64,000 nt of DNA from Namhaeicola sp039714555 (GCA_039714555.1 JBDLJB010000006.1:73346-137345), one strand, 5' to 3'. Positions 9,111 through 18,922 are shown, numbered from the stretch's first letter. Made by a program: numbers and translations. The notes: generated by a model from the letters alone, not told the origin.

Positions 9111-10454
9111 TTATCTGATATCAATTCCCTTTATTTTTTTGTGTAATAAAATAGCATACCCATCAGATAATCCCGCAACAAAACTACAAACCATTAAAAT
9201 TCTTTCATACACGGTTTTCTGGGGTTTTCTATATTTATCAGGTAATAAATAATAAATCAGCTTATCATAACTTGAAGCATTGTTTTGAAACGTATTTTCG
9301 ATTGCAGTAATAAAAACATCTAATAGATCAGCAATAATTTTATAACCGGCGATCTCTTTTTCAATCACTTCTTTACTATGATATATTTTTTCTACACTAA
9401 GTTTTATGATATCATTGATCTGTGCTTCATATTTACACTTTTCGAGTAATGAATTTTGATATTTTCCGTGTAAGATAGCTTCTTCATTTTCAATATATAC
9501 TTTAGTTGCTTCTTGAATTAAATTTCCTATTGCCAAAGCTCTTAAATAACTAATTCTATCTTTGGTGTTTTGTAATGAATGGTATTTTTTGGTGTTGATA
9601 GAATCTCTAACCAAATTTATTAAGTACTCTAAGGCATAATCTTCAGAAACCAAACCTAAATTTATACCATCTTCAAAATCGATAATTGTATAACAAATAT
9701 CATCGGCGGCTTCTACTAGAAAAGCCAAAGGATGTCTTGTATATGCTATATGATCATCATTTCTTAATTTTTTTAACCCAAGTTCATCAGCTACTTCATT
9801 AAAAAAAGGTATATCATTTTGAAAAACGCCAAATTTTTTATCTACAATATTTTTTGAAGGTTTTTTAGGTAGTGATTCTTTAGGATATTTCATAAAAGCA
9901 CCCAAAGTTGCATATGATAATCTCAGTCCGCCTTGAATTCCACTTTTAGTTTCAGTTAAAATTTTAAATCCATTAGCATTACCTTCAAAATCAATAAGGT
10001 CTTGCCATTGTTTAGTTGTTAATAGTTCTTTAAATATTTTTCCGTTTCCGGAATTAAAATATTCTCCAATTGCCTTTTCACCACTATGACCAAATGGAGG
10101 ATTTCCAATATCGTGAGAAAGAGCCGCCGCCGCCGTTATTGCACCAAAATCATTAGCTTGATAACCTTTCTTCTTTAAAATGGGATATTTGTCAATGATG
10201 TGTTTCCCTACAATTCTTCCTAATGAACGGGCAACCACAGAAACTTCTAAACTATGTGTAAGACGTGTATGAACAAAATCAGTTTTTGAAAGTGGCACAA
10301 CTTGTGTTTTATCTTGAAGGCTTCTAAAAGAATCGGAAAAAATAATTCGATCATAGTCAACTTCAAAACCCAATCTGGATTCATCTTGATCTATACGTAA
10401 TCTTTTTTTTGTATCTCCAAATCGCTTTAATGATAATAAATGTTCCCAGTTCAT
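9111..10454 (-). CDS. dgt: Deoxyguanosinetriphosphate triphosphohydrolase (dGTPase)
   Basis: This HD-domain enzyme cleaves dGTP to deoxyguanosine and triphosphate, controlling dNTP pools. It has 447 residues. The N-terminal FGDTKKRLRIDQDESRLGFEVDYDRIIFSDSFRSLQDKTQV, the histidine of RLTHSLEVS and the metal-binding ALSHDIGNPPFGHSGE are all present, followed by AFLVEAADDICY with the second acidic ligand set. Both neighbours are convergent or unrelated. The upstream region (10455-10502) is short, and beyond it lies a decayed gene on the opposite strand. Confidence 0.95.
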   Translation of the reverse strand: MNWEHLLSLKRFGDTKKRLRIDQDESRLGFEVDYDRIIFSDSFRSLQDKTQVVPLSKTDFVHTRLTHSLEVSVVARSLGRIVGKHIIDKYPILKKKGYQANDFGAITAAAALSHDIGNPPFGHSGEKAIGEYFNSGNGKIFKELLTTKQWQDLIDFEGNANGFKILTETKSGIQGGLRLSYATLGAFMKYPKESLPKKPSKNIVDKKFGVFQNDIPFFNEVADELGLKKLRNDDHIAYTRHPLAFLVEAADDICYTIIDFEDGINLGLVSEDYALEYLINLVRDSINTKKYHSLQNTKDRISYLRALAIGNLIQEATKVYIENEEAILHGKYQNSLLEKCKYEAQINDIIKLSVEKIYHSKEVIEKEIAGYKIIADLLDVFITAIENTFQNNASSYDKLIYYLLPDKYRKPQKTVYERILMVCSFVAGLSDGYAILLHKKIKGIDIR

Positions 10455-10502
10455 TTGTAAAATTTATATATTGCAAGGTACATTTTTTTGAAATATACCT
10501 TT

Positions 10503-10742
10503 TTGATCCGTAAAGAAATATTTTTAATTAAAGATCAATCTCCAACCTTACTTTTATTGATTGCAGGTTTAGATATGGTTATAACTTAATGGTTTTCAAG
10601 TAAAGCTAAAAGTGTTGTAAAAACTTTAATTGATTTATCAAGCCAGGGAGAAACACAAGAACGTTTTGAACTAAATATTTTATTAAGAACATTAGTAAGA
10701 GGCTCTATGATGATTGCAGTATTATTACTATTTGTATTATGA
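10503..10742 (+). pseudogene. Remnant of a PiT-family inorganic phosphate permease
   Basis: Reading one frame from 10503 gives IRKEIFLIKDQSPTLLLLIA, then GLDMVIT, a stop (TAA at 10587), then WFSSKAKSVVKTLIDLSSQG and ETQERFELNILLRTLVRGSM before a double TGA at 10740-10745. The pattern of a membrane segment ending in (L/M)WFSKKAKSVxKT, then xLSxQxExxERF, resembles the region before the second half of Bacteroidota PiT phosphate:cation symporters. The in-frame TAA falls where the family has Leu or Met (TTA to TAA is one change). There is no start codon and the N- and C-terminal halves are missing, so this is a dead fragment. An intact Na/Pi transporter lies immediately beside it. The family match is from memory and is not certain. 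Confidence 0.5.
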
Positions 10743-10803
10743 TGAACAAGATTGGGAAAAAGATAAATTTGGATAATTTAAAATGAAAAGATAGTGTCTT
10801 GAA

Positions 10804-10833
10804 AAGTATCTCAATGAGGTGCTTTTTATTTTT
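10804..10833 (+). terminator. Rho-independent terminator (plus strand)
   Basis: AAGTATCTC, a three-base AAT loop and GAGGTGCTT form a 9-bp stem with two G-U pairs, followed by TTTATTTTT on the plus strand. No intact plus-strand gene precedes it, so it probably belonged to the decayed phosphate permease. It may also serve the minus-strand Na/Pi gene, whose end overlaps it, but the T-run on that side is weak. Confidence 0.5.
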
Positions 10834-12571
10834 CATCAATTTCTAGTAAGGTGTCTTTTTCTCCATAGAGAAGTTCGGCTACAGTTATTAGTTTTTTTAT
10901 CAAATCGTTTACATTATCATTGTCATTTGTTAGTGAAGAAGCCATATTTGAAGAAATAAGATTATTTTTAATCAGCTTGTTTATAGATTTATTACTGTGA
11001 TGTATACTATCTTTTGCCTCTTTTTTAAGTTCAAGTAGTTTAATACATTGTTGTTCGAAATCTTCCTTTTTTCTAAATCGATAAATAACTCGTAAAACTG
11101 TCACAATTTTTTTTCGGAACTTGTAATATTCCTTTTTTACATATTTATTATCTGAATTTAAATAAGTCGATACGTTTTTACTTAATTCATTTACATCTCT
11201 CAGAATTTCAACCATTTTTCGATTTGCAATTTTAATTTCTGAGATATGTTTATTTTGTTCTTCGGTTAATTTTAATGTACTTTGACCAATTGTTGCATAT
11301 TTTATTATCTTTCCATAAATTGTTTTTACTTTACTATAGTATAATTTTTCTACATCAATATTCATATCTTTTTTAGACTGTTTAACAATATCTTTTATTT
11401 TCAAATCAGATTTAATATCCTCTCTATGAATACTTAATGCGTGTGAAACTATTTCAAAAACGGCTCTTTTAAAAAGATATTTAGACTCATCAACCAATGA
11501 TGCAATAAGCGTTTCCGGATACTTTAAAACTTCTTCACTTAAATACTTCGGTTCGTCGATTTCTTTAACTTCAACTTTAGCAGCTACCATTTTTTCTACG
11601 AGTTTAGCAATTGGGCGAACAAACCAAACTAATAAAAATGAGTTAGTTATGTTAAAAACTGTATGAAATAAGGACAAAGCAACAGGAATTGCAGCTGCAC
11701 TAACATATGGAGAGTCGGAACCCATTTTTAATACCAACCATTCAATACCCTTCAAAAAAGGATAAAAAACAATCAAAATCCAAATTACTCCAATAATATT
11801 AAATATTAAATGTGCTCTAGCAGTTCTCTTAGCATGAAAATTTGCAACAAAAGCTGCTAAATTGGCGGTGATCGTGGTACCAATATTTTCTCCAAGAACC
11901 ATGGCAGCAGCCAGATCAAATGGAATCCATCCCTGAGCAGTCATTATTAAAGTAAGAGCCATTGTAGCACTAGATGATTGAATGATTACAGTTAACAAAG
12001 TTCCAATAAATAAAAATAATAGCACCGACCAAAAACCATGATCTGTATATTGATTTAAAAACTCAAGAATTTCAGGGTTTTGTTTAATATCCGGTACAGC
12101 ATCTTTTAAAAATTGGAGTCCGATAAATAAAATCGCAAATCCTATTATAAATCCACCCCATTTTTTAACGCTCTCTTTTTTAGCAAATGTAAAAGCAAAT
12201 CCAAATCCTACAAGAGGTAATGCAATAGCACTCATGCTTACTTTAAATCCTAAAATTGTGATCAACCAAGCTGTTATAGTTGTACCAATATTTGCTCCCA
12301 TTATTACACTAATTGACTCTGTTAGAGTTAGTAGCGATGCATTAGCAAAACTTACAACCATAAGGGTTGTTGCTGAAGAAGATTGGATAACTGAAGTTAT
12401 AAAAAAACCGGTAAGTATACCGAAGAACCTATTAGAGGTCATTGAAGCTAAAATATTACGCATTTTATCACCTGCTAAGCTCATGAGTGCATCACTCATA
12501 ACTTTCATACCGAATAAAAATAATCCTAATGAGCCAAATAATTGTAAAATGTCATAAAAACCGTAATTCAA
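10826..12571 (-). CDS. Na+/phosphate cotransporter family protein with PhoU-like tail
   Basis: This inner-membrane protein of 581 residues is a member of the SLC34-like NptA/YjbB family. Two inverted Na/Pi repeats each carry the QSSSAT motif (QSSSATTLMV near residue 63 and QSSSATMALT near 205) and a following G-N-IGTT motif (MGANIGTT, LGENIGTT). About eight hydrophobic helices fill residues 1-320. The C-terminal 230 residues are helical and charged, like PhoU. The role is sodium-driven phosphate movement, import or export not decidable from sequence. A decayed PiT permease lies directly downstream on the other strand, suggesting that this gene may now carry part of phosphate transport. Confidence 0.9.
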   Translation of the reverse strand: MNYGFYDILQLFGSLGLFLFGMKVMSDALMSLAGDKMRNILASMTSNRFFGILTGFFITSVIQSSSATTLMVVSFANASLLTLTESISVIMGANIGTTITAWLITILGFKVSMSAIALPLVGFGFAFTFAKKESVKKWGGFIIGFAILFIGLQFLKDAVPDIKQNPEILEFLNQYTDHGFWSVLLFLFIGTLLTVIIQSSSATMALTLIMTAQGWIPFDLAAAMVLGENIGTTITANLAAFVANFHAKRTARAHLIFNIIGVIWILIVFYPFLKGIEWLVLKMGSDSPYVSAAAIPVALSLFHTVFNITNSFLLVWFVRPIAKLVEKMVAAKVEVKEIDEPKYLSEEVLKYPETLIASLVDESKYLFKRAVFEIVSHALSIHREDIKSDLKIKDIVKQSKKDMNIDVEKLYYSKVKTIYGKIIKYATIGQSTLKLTEEQNKHISEIKIANRKMVEILRDVNELSKNVSTYLNSDNKYVKKEYYKFRKKIVTVLRVIYRFRKKEDFEQQCIKLLELKKEAKDSIHHSNKSINKLIKNNLISSNMASSLTNDNDNVNDLIKKLITVAELLYGEKDTLLEIDEK

Positions 12572-12637
12572 AGCGATATAGTTATATATTATTTAAATTT
12601 ACTATAAAATTAATGATTTAAATAAAAACAATAATTT

Positions 12638-13549
12638 TTAATTTTTCATAAACTTGCTCAAATTCATAAATTGATAACCGGTAGTACTTATTTCAGAGGA
12701 TTTTTTATTGATATCAATAACTTTCATAGTATTTTTTTCACCATTTTTTCCTTCAAAAAACATTTCCATCATTAAACCTTTTGCAGCATCCGGAAAGTTA
12801 TTAAATTGATCTCCTCCGAGAGATCTGTTCAAATTTGAAAACATATTTTTATGATAAATTGAAAGCTCTTTTGTAATCCAAAAAGTGGCTTTCCCATCAT
12901 CTGTAATAGTTTCAAACTCATCGCAATTATAACCTAATATTTTTTTACTCTTTCCTGTTTTTTTAATGTTTGGTTTGTTAATATCCATTTGAGATGTTTC
13001 GTTTTCCTCATTTACAGCAACATCTTTAATTTTTTCCATAGAAATAACTTGTGCAATTTTTTGTTCTTCCATCAACATGATCATTGCTTGATTTTTATCA
13101 TCTAAAATGGTTGTCATTTGCATAGTTCCTTCCTTTCCCTTAAAATCTTCTGAATTAATATTTTGCATTTTGGTTGCCAAATAATTATTGTTTTTTGAAA
13201 ACAACATATTATAATCCATTGATACGGGTTTATTATCAGTAACAGATTCCATTTTATAGGTTACGCTGGTATCAAATTTATAAACACTTTCAATTGGAAT
13301 ATCCTCATTGTTCCCGTAAAGTATATTTTTATTGTTTGGTTGATAATCAGGATCTATCTCAAGCAAACTATCCATTGCTTTACCGGTTTCCTGGGCTGCT
13401 TTATCAGCAGTTTTATCAATTACAGTTTCTTCAACAGCCTGTTGTACTCTTTTTTTGAGTTTTTTTAAAATTTGGGCATTGGAATTTTGTGAAAATGATA
13501 AACTAAATATCACCAATAGTAGAATTGCTTTTAGAAGTTTCATGACCAT
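12638..13549 (-). CDS. DUF4412 secreted protein
   Basis: This exported 303-residue protein has a signal peptide (MKLLKAILLLVIFSLSFS, beginning at the second methionine, 13543, which may be the real start). The body shows the DUF4412 pattern: strands ending in YNMLFSKNNNYLATKM, MTTILDDKNQAMIMLMEEQK, then KTGKSKKILGYNCDEFE and ATFWITKEL. DUF4412 proteins are periplasmic or outer-membrane associated and of unknown function; the fold is thought to be beta-rich. It stands alone, 66 bases downstream of the Na/Pi gene start and in the same direction. Confidence 0.8.
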   Translation of the reverse strand: MVMKLLKAILLLVIFSLSFSQNSNAQILKKLKKRVQQAVEETVIDKTADKAAQETGKAMDSLLEIDPDYQPNNKNILYGNNEDIPIESVYKFDTSVTYKMESVTDNKPVSMDYNMLFSKNNNYLATKMQNINSEDFKGKEGTMQMTTILDDKNQAMIMLMEEQKIAQVISMEKIKDVAVNEENETSQMDINKPNIKKTGKSKKILGYNCDEFETITDDGKATFWITKELSIYHKNMFSNLNRSLGGDQFNNFPDAAKGLMMEMFFEGKNGEKNTMKVIDINKKSSEISTTGYQFMNLSKFMKN

Positions 13550-13655
13550 TAATTTAGAGGGTTAAGATGAGAACTAATTTAATTAAAATAAGACAAATAA
13601 CATAAATTAGAATCAAATATTTTTGATACTTCTTTATAGTAACTAATTTTTGAAA

Positions 13656-14498
13656 TTATTTTTTTATAAAATCTATTGAGATATTAGCAACCTTTTTAAG
13701 AGAATTTGGTAATTGAGAAGAAGTAAAAGGCTGAATAGTATCAAAAGTATGATTGGTATTTTCAATTAAAACAAGTTTACTTTGAGTGCTCCAATGGTGT
13801 AAGTTCTTAGCTTCTTTTATATTTACAGTTTCATCATTTATTCCGTGAATGATCAAGTATGGAATACTTAAATTCTTTACAGCGCTTTTTATGTGTAATC
13901 TTTTTTCGTTTTCTTTGAAATTGATATAGAACTGGTAATAATGTGGCATTTGTTGATTTGTACGACCATTCGTTACATAAGAGACACCTGTTTCTTTCCA
14001 CTTATTCAGGCTCTTCTCATCAGGAAATCTTGAACCAAAATCTGAAACACCCGCCCAAGATACTACCTTTGTAACTCTATTATCTTCATTTGCTTTTAAT
14101 GTTACAATACCACCCCCTCTTGAATGACCAATTAATGTAATATTTTTTGGATTAATTTCATTTTTAAATGCATCATTATTTAACAACCAATCAATTACTG
14201 ATTTAAGATCGTCTAATTCTTTGGTAAAGTTATTATGTCCGAATGCTTCCAAATCAGGAAAATCAATAGGTTGCTCTAAAGTACCTCCATTATGTGAAAA
14301 ATTAAATTTGACAAAAAACAGATCATTGTTTGTAAATTCTTCAGCGATTAAATTCCATGCGCCCCAATCTTTATAACCTTTGTATCCATGACAAAAAATA
14401 ACTACAGGTTTTGGTTGATTATTTTCTTGATAAAATATATCGGTTATGATAGGTTTTTTATGAATACCTTTTACTGGAATATTTTTAATTTTATTCAT
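13656..14498 (-). CDS. Alpha/beta-hydrolase (cytoplasmic, esterase or dienelactone-hydrolase-like)
   Basis: This 280-residue protein has no signal peptide. It carries the oxyanion-hole region VIFCHGYKGYKDWGAW, the nucleophile elbow GHSRGGG (Ser about residue 125), an acidic residue after LIIHGINDETV, and a C-terminal ENTNHTF with the catalytic His. It therefore has a complete catalytic triad of the S9/dienelactone-hydrolase-like group. The substrate is unknown. It starts 2 bases after the stop of the AddB-like gene, so the two are cotranscribed, although no functional link is evident. Confidence 0.85.
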   Translation of the reverse strand: MNKIKNIPVKGIHKKPIITDIFYQENNQPKPVVIFCHGYKGYKDWGAWNLIAEEFTNNDLFFVKFNFSHNGGTLEQPIDFPDLEAFGHNNFTKELDDLKSVIDWLLNNDAFKNEINPKNITLIGHSRGGGIVTLKANEDNRVTKVVSWAGVSDFGSRFPDEKSLNKWKETGVSYVTNGRTNQQMPHYYQFYINFKENEKRLHIKSAVKNLSIPYLIIHGINDETVNIKEAKNLHHWSTQSKLVLIENTNHTFDTIQPFTSSQLPNSLKKVANISIDFIKK

Positions 14499-14500
14499 AT

Positions 14501-17269
14501 TTAATACTTAAATTGTTTTATTTCTTTCTCTGTAAACGGAATGTCTTTATTGAAGATATCTAATATTAAGTTGTTTAATTGTTGTGTAAAGCTATCCATA
14601 TCATTTGTTTCGATAGGATTATTATTAACGCCCATAAATCCTATCTTTAAATTTTTAAAGGAAATAATTCCACTATTAATTTTTGTGTTGTTAAAATCAA
14701 TATTTTGAGATTTCGCATATAAAAATGCATACATTAATACCTGAAAACTCTTACTGTATTTATAATCTGTTGATATTATCTCCCAATCTTTAATATTTAG
14801 ATCTCCTTTAGCTACTTTTCCTGTTTTGTAATCAACTATTCGTAAAATACCATCAATTTCGTCAACTCTATCAATAATACCTTTTAAAGTTATTGTAAAA
14901 CCTAAAGAGTCAATAAAAAATTTATGAGACACTTCTTTTTCAAGTTCGAGTATTTTAATTTGCCTACCTTTTAAAATAAGATCTGATTCATAATTCAAAA
15001 GATTATTAATGTATTTTTTAGCTATTTCAAAACTTAAATAATTTCTTCCACTTGTGGTACTTTCTTTTGTAAAGAAATTCGTGAATTGTGATTTAACTTC
15101 TTTATTTACAAGTGATCTTATTGTTTTTAAATCGCTTTGTGATAAAATTTTCCCTTTGTAAGGTTTGTATAAATTTTCTAAAGTATTATGGATAATCGTG
15201 CCAAAAGTATTGTAAGCAACAGATTCTTCAACTTCATCTAAATCTTTAATTTTTAAGATCCTTTTTTTATAAAAATCCATTGGATTTCTAATATATGAAG
15301 TTAAAGCTGATGGAGAAAAGCCTCGAATAGCTAAAACTTTAAGTTTTTCAATAATAGTATCTGTTTTTACAATTTGTTTGAGCTCAATAAAATTTGTAGA
15401 AACAATTGGGTTAATGATTAGTTTTGATATATTTAAATTAGGTAAAGCATTTGTTTCTTTTGCTATTTCTAACTGAGTGATAAAACGGCTTTGTTCTCCC
15501 GATCCAAAGTCGTCATTTTGAGTATTGTATAAAAGAAAGATTTTTTTTGCCCTTTGTATCAGCCTGTAAAAATGATAGGAATAAATAGCATCTTTTTCTT
15601 TATATGTAGGTATTTTAAAATGTGTTTTTATATCATAAGGGATAAAAGAATTTTGCTTTTTTCCGGAAGGTATAAACCCCTCATTAACCGATGTAATTAT
15701 TATATTTTCAAAATCTAATACACGAGATTCTAACATTCCCATTATTTGTAAACCCTGAAGAGGTTCTCCTCGAAATGATAAAGTTTCATTTTGTAATATT
15801 TGTAAATAAAAATGGTAAAATGATTTTAAATTATTAATAAAACCAAACTCATTATTTAAATATTTTAATTGCTGAAAAATATTATTAAACCTAAATAAAT
15901 ATTCTTTTTCAAGATAATTTAAGTTTTTATTACTTTTTAGAATGTCAATAAATTCTATAATGTAATTTAAAATTTCGTATATATTTTTATCCCAATTATC
16001 AAATAAAAAATTAATGTTTATTCCATTAATTTTAGTTTGATCTAAAATTTCAATTATTTGATTATAATCAATAATTACAGTATTATTTTTTACAAGAAAA
16101 TTAATTTTTTCATTAAGCAATGCTTGATCTATAATGCTGTTTAAAAATGGCAGATTTATAAAATTAATAAAATCATTAAAAAAGAATTTATTTTTTTGTT
16201 GGATCTTTTTATTGTTTAAATGTAATTTTAACAACAGATCAAATAATGAAGCTAGCGCAATATTCTTTAAATTATAACCCATTGTGATATTTACATTATT
16301 TACCTGATGGGGAAGTGAATTTAAAAGTATAGGCAATAATTTTTCATCTGCTAAAACAATAGCTGTGTTTTGATAGTTATTGTTTTTATCTTCTAAATTA
16401 TTGAGGATTTCACCTATGTATTTGATCTGGCCAATATTTTTTGAAGTACCTACAAGTTCAATTTTTTTAGGGTCATTTAAATGGTCAAAAACCCAATTAT
16501 AATCATTGTTATTATAATATTTCCAGTTGTTTTTATAGGTTTTTAAAAATCTACCTGCTACAGTATTTTTATTTAAATAATACTTATCACTATCCCAATA
16601 TATTTCAGCAATATTATTATTTAATAATTCATTAATTATTAATTCTTCTGCTTTATTGAGTGCATTAAAACCAACGAATATATATTTTTGAGTTTTTGAG
16701 TTTTTGATAAAATTTGAAAGATTATTTACCGCTTCCCGGTATAGTAAACCTTGATAGCCTACTTTTTTATCTTTCAATATTTTATTAAAAGCATGGTAAT
16801 ACAAAACAATTTTTTCAATAAAATTAAAATAATTTTGTGTTATTTCTGATTCTTTATTTTCAGATAAAAAAAGTTTATCAATTCTTTTAGCATCAATTAG
16901 ATATTCAAAAACCTCATCAGCATTAATTAAATTTTTATCAATTTCATTAAAATCCTGTAATAATAAAAATGCCCATTTTGAAAAACTTTCAAAAGGTTCA
17001 ATTTCATTTTTTGAATTTAATTTAAGGTAAGCAGTATATAAATCAAAAATTTGTGAAAGGTTATCAAGAGTAGAAAAATTTGAAATATTACTAATAAATT
17101 CTTCAATGCTAATGATGTGTGGTAAAAAAGCGGTTTTGGTTTGTTGCTTTATAAACTCAGTTTTTAAAAATATACCGGCCCTTATATTGGGAAGTATAAA
17201 AATATGATTTGATAAATCAATATTTTCTTCTAGAAATTGTTGAGTAACTTTAGAGAGAAATGTTTGCAT
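14501..17269 (-). CDS. AddB-like PD-(D/E)XK nuclease of a RecBCD/AddAB-type repair complex
   Basis: This 922-residue protein combines a degenerate superfamily-I helicase core with a C-terminal RecB-type nuclease. The nuclease is recognised by GFSPSALTSYIRNPMDFYKK, FGTIIHNTLENLY, then GIIDRVDEIDGILRIVDYKTGK with the Asp and the Asp-x-Lys catalytic residues, and a downstream QVLMYAFLY. No functional Walker A loop is seen at the N-terminus, as expected for AddB subunits. The whole protein contains no cysteine, so the iron-sulfur cluster of classical AddB is absent. It presumably works with a UvrD/AddA-like helicase encoded elsewhere, processing double-strand DNA ends. A separate alpha/beta-hydrolase follows. 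Confidence 0.85.
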   Translation of the reverse strand: MQTFLSKVTQQFLEENIDLSNHIFILPNIRAGIFLKTEFIKQQTKTAFLPHIISIEEFISNISNFSTLDNLSQIFDLYTAYLKLNSKNEIEPFESFSKWAFLLLQDFNEIDKNLINADEVFEYLIDAKRIDKLFLSENKESEITQNYFNFIEKIVLYYHAFNKILKDKKVGYQGLLYREAVNNLSNFIKNSKTQKYIFVGFNALNKAEELIINELLNNNIAEIYWDSDKYYLNKNTVAGRFLKTYKNNWKYYNNNDYNWVFDHLNDPKKIELVGTSKNIGQIKYIGEILNNLEDKNNNYQNTAIVLADEKLLPILLNSLPHQVNNVNITMGYNLKNIALASLFDLLLKLHLNNKKIQQKNKFFFNDFINFINLPFLNSIIDQALLNEKINFLVKNNTVIIDYNQIIEILDQTKINGININFLFDNWDKNIYEILNYIIEFIDILKSNKNLNYLEKEYLFRFNNIFQQLKYLNNEFGFINNLKSFYHFYLQILQNETLSFRGEPLQGLQIMGMLESRVLDFENIIITSVNEGFIPSGKKQNSFIPYDIKTHFKIPTYKEKDAIYSYHFYRLIQRAKKIFLLYNTQNDDFGSGEQSRFITQLEIAKETNALPNLNISKLIINPIVSTNFIELKQIVKTDTIIEKLKVLAIRGFSPSALTSYIRNPMDFYKKRILKIKDLDEVEESVAYNTFGTIIHNTLENLYKPYKGKILSQSDLKTIRSLVNKEVKSQFTNFFTKESTTSGRNYLSFEIAKKYINNLLNYESDLILKGRQIKILELEKEVSHKFFIDSLGFTITLKGIIDRVDEIDGILRIVDYKTGKVAKGDLNIKDWEIISTDYKYSKSFQVLMYAFLYAKSQNIDFNNTKINSGIISFKNLKIGFMGVNNNPIETNDMDSFTQQLNNLILDIFNKDIPFTEKEIKQFKY

Positions 17270-17293
17270 AAAACAAAGCTACAAAATTAGGCA

Positions 17294-17324
17294 ATAAAAA
17301 AACCATCACGCAAAGCGTGATGGT
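17294..17324 (-). terminator. Strong intrinsic terminator of the OmpA-like gene
   Basis: A perfect 10-bp stem, ACCATCACGC (17302-17311) and GCGTGATGGT (17315-17324), encloses an AAA loop. On the minus strand it is followed directly by TTTTTT. It lies about 25 bases past the stop of the minus-strand OmpA gene and separates it from the AddB-like gene. Confidence 0.9.
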
Positions 17325-17347
17325 CATAAAATTAATTTTAAAATTAA

Positions 17348-18754
17348 TTATCTTTTTGCATTTTCAGAAAAGATATCAACTCTTCTATTTGCTTGTCTAC
17401 ATTTTTTAGTTTTCTTCTCACAAATTGGTCTTTCTTCACCAAATCCAACAGAAGAAATTTTGTCAGCAGGGAATCCATTTTCAACTAGATAGTCTCTTAC
17501 AGCATCAGCACGTTTTTGTGATAATTTTTTATTGTATTCAGCACTACCTGTGTCATCTGTATGACCTTCAACTGTAAAGTTGATAGTTTTGTAGTCATTT
17601 AAAATCTCACTAATTTTAACAAGTCTTACTTTAGTTTCTTCAGTAAATGTAAACTTATTAGTATTAAAGAAGATTGCTCTAGCTAAGTCAAGAATTTCTT
17701 TTTGAACTTCCTCTGTTACAGCAGGACAACCTTGATTTTCTGCAGGACCAACTATATTTGGACAGTTATCATCTTTATCTAATACACCATCACCGTCAGT
17801 ATCTGGCCAAGGACAACCACTGTTTTCTGCAGGACCGGCTACATTAGGACAGTTATCTTTACCGTCAATTACACCGTCACCATCAGCATCAGGACAACCA
17901 TTGTGCTCAACTGTACCAACAACGTCTGGACAAGCATCATCTTTATCAGCAATACCGTCACCATCTCTATCAGGACAACCGTTTAATTCAGCTAAACCTG
18001 GAGTGTTAGGACAAGCATCTTCAGAATCCTGAATACCATCTAAATCAGAATCAGGACAACCGTTGAAAGCTTCTAAACCAGCAACTTCAGGACAAGAATC
18101 ATATTTATCATAAATTCCGTCACCATCAGTATCTTTTCCACCAAATTTAAAGGTAAGACCTAAAGCATGTTGGAAATGAGGTAACATAGCATCTTCGTCA
18201 AAAGAATGCTTATACATACTTTGTACGTTTGCACCAATAAAATCGTTAAACCAGAAGTTTATACCTAAACCACCATTTAAAGTACCACTTCCGTATTCTT
18301 CTAACCAAGTGTAACCACCACCAACTAACAAATAAGGATCGAACCATCCGTGTAATAAATTCCATCTTACGTCAAAATCTAGTCCAAAATAAGCGAAATC
18401 ATCAGATTCATAATTTCCAACTTTATCAATTTTGTTGAAAGAACCAGCTAATCCAGCTGAAAATCCACCGCCAATATATCTACCAACGCGAATTCTTGAT
18501 ACTACTGATGCAGTATTCCAGTGATCCAAATTGAAGTAATCTTCAAACATACCACCTAAATAAGGTTCATCTGCGCTACGTGGTTGTTTAATTGGTCCAT
18601 CATCTCCTGTTGGCCAATCAGCCCCTGTTGGGTAAAAATCAACCGCATTGGTACTAATATCTATAGCCCAAGGGTTATCAGCATCTTGTGCATTAATGTT
18701 GCTAAAACCAGCAACAACTAAAAAAACAAAAATAACTTTTTTTAAATGTTTCAT
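17348..18754 (-). CDS. OmpA-family outer-membrane protein with calcium-binding thrombospondin type 3 repeats
   Basis: This 468-residue protein has a signal peptide (MKHLKKVIFVFLVVAGFSNINA) and an N-terminal eight-strand-like barrel (about residues 25-200). Five thrombospondin type 3 repeats of the DxDGDGxxDxxDxCP form follow (about 205-340), likely to bind calcium. The C-terminal OmpA peptidoglycan-binding domain is marked by VEGHTDDTGSAEYNKKLSQKRA and RRVDIF. It links the outer membrane to the cell wall. A strong terminator follows, and the upstream 168 bases hold a probable promoter, so it is a single-gene unit, consistent with a major envelope protein. Confidence 0.95.
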   Translation of the reverse strand: MKHLKKVIFVFLVVAGFSNINAQDADNPWAIDISTNAVDFYPTGADWPTGDDGPIKQPRSADEPYLGGMFEDYFNLDHWNTASVVSRIRVGRYIGGGFSAGLAGSFNKIDKVGNYESDDFAYFGLDFDVRWNLLHGWFDPYLLVGGGYTWLEEYGSGTLNGGLGINFWFNDFIGANVQSMYKHSFDEDAMLPHFQHALGLTFKFGGKDTDGDGIYDKYDSCPEVAGLEAFNGCPDSDLDGIQDSEDACPNTPGLAELNGCPDRDGDGIADKDDACPDVVGTVEHNGCPDADGDGVIDGKDNCPNVAGPAENSGCPWPDTDGDGVLDKDDNCPNIVGPAENQGCPAVTEEVQKEILDLARAIFFNTNKFTFTEETKVRLVKISEILNDYKTINFTVEGHTDDTGSAEYNKKLSQKRADAVRDYLVENGFPADKISSVGFGEERPICEKKTKKCRQANRRVDIFSENAKR

Positions 18755-18825
18755 TGTAATTAAATTTAATTAATAATTTTCTGTTTATGGTTAATGTAAG
18801 CTTAATATTCGATATTAAGAATTAA

Positions 18826-18833
18826 CAAATATA
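18826..18833 (-). promoter_or_regulatory. -7 promoter element of the OmpA-like gene
   Basis: On the minus strand the sequence reads TATATTTG, an exact TAnnTTTG match, 72 bases upstream of the start codon. No TTTG at the usual -33 distance is visible, so only the -7 half is supported. Confidence 0.4.
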
Positions 18834-18922
18834 TATAAAAAGATAATAAAAATACATTTTTGATTTAAGTTTTTTAATTAAAACCTTAATAATATGTACT
18901 ATTGATAAATAATTTAGATTTC

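Noticed and set aside
17760..18140. Near-identical DNA repeats in the OmpA gene
   Set aside because: They encode thrombospondin type 3 repeats of the form DxDGDGxxDxxDxCP, a normal protein feature.
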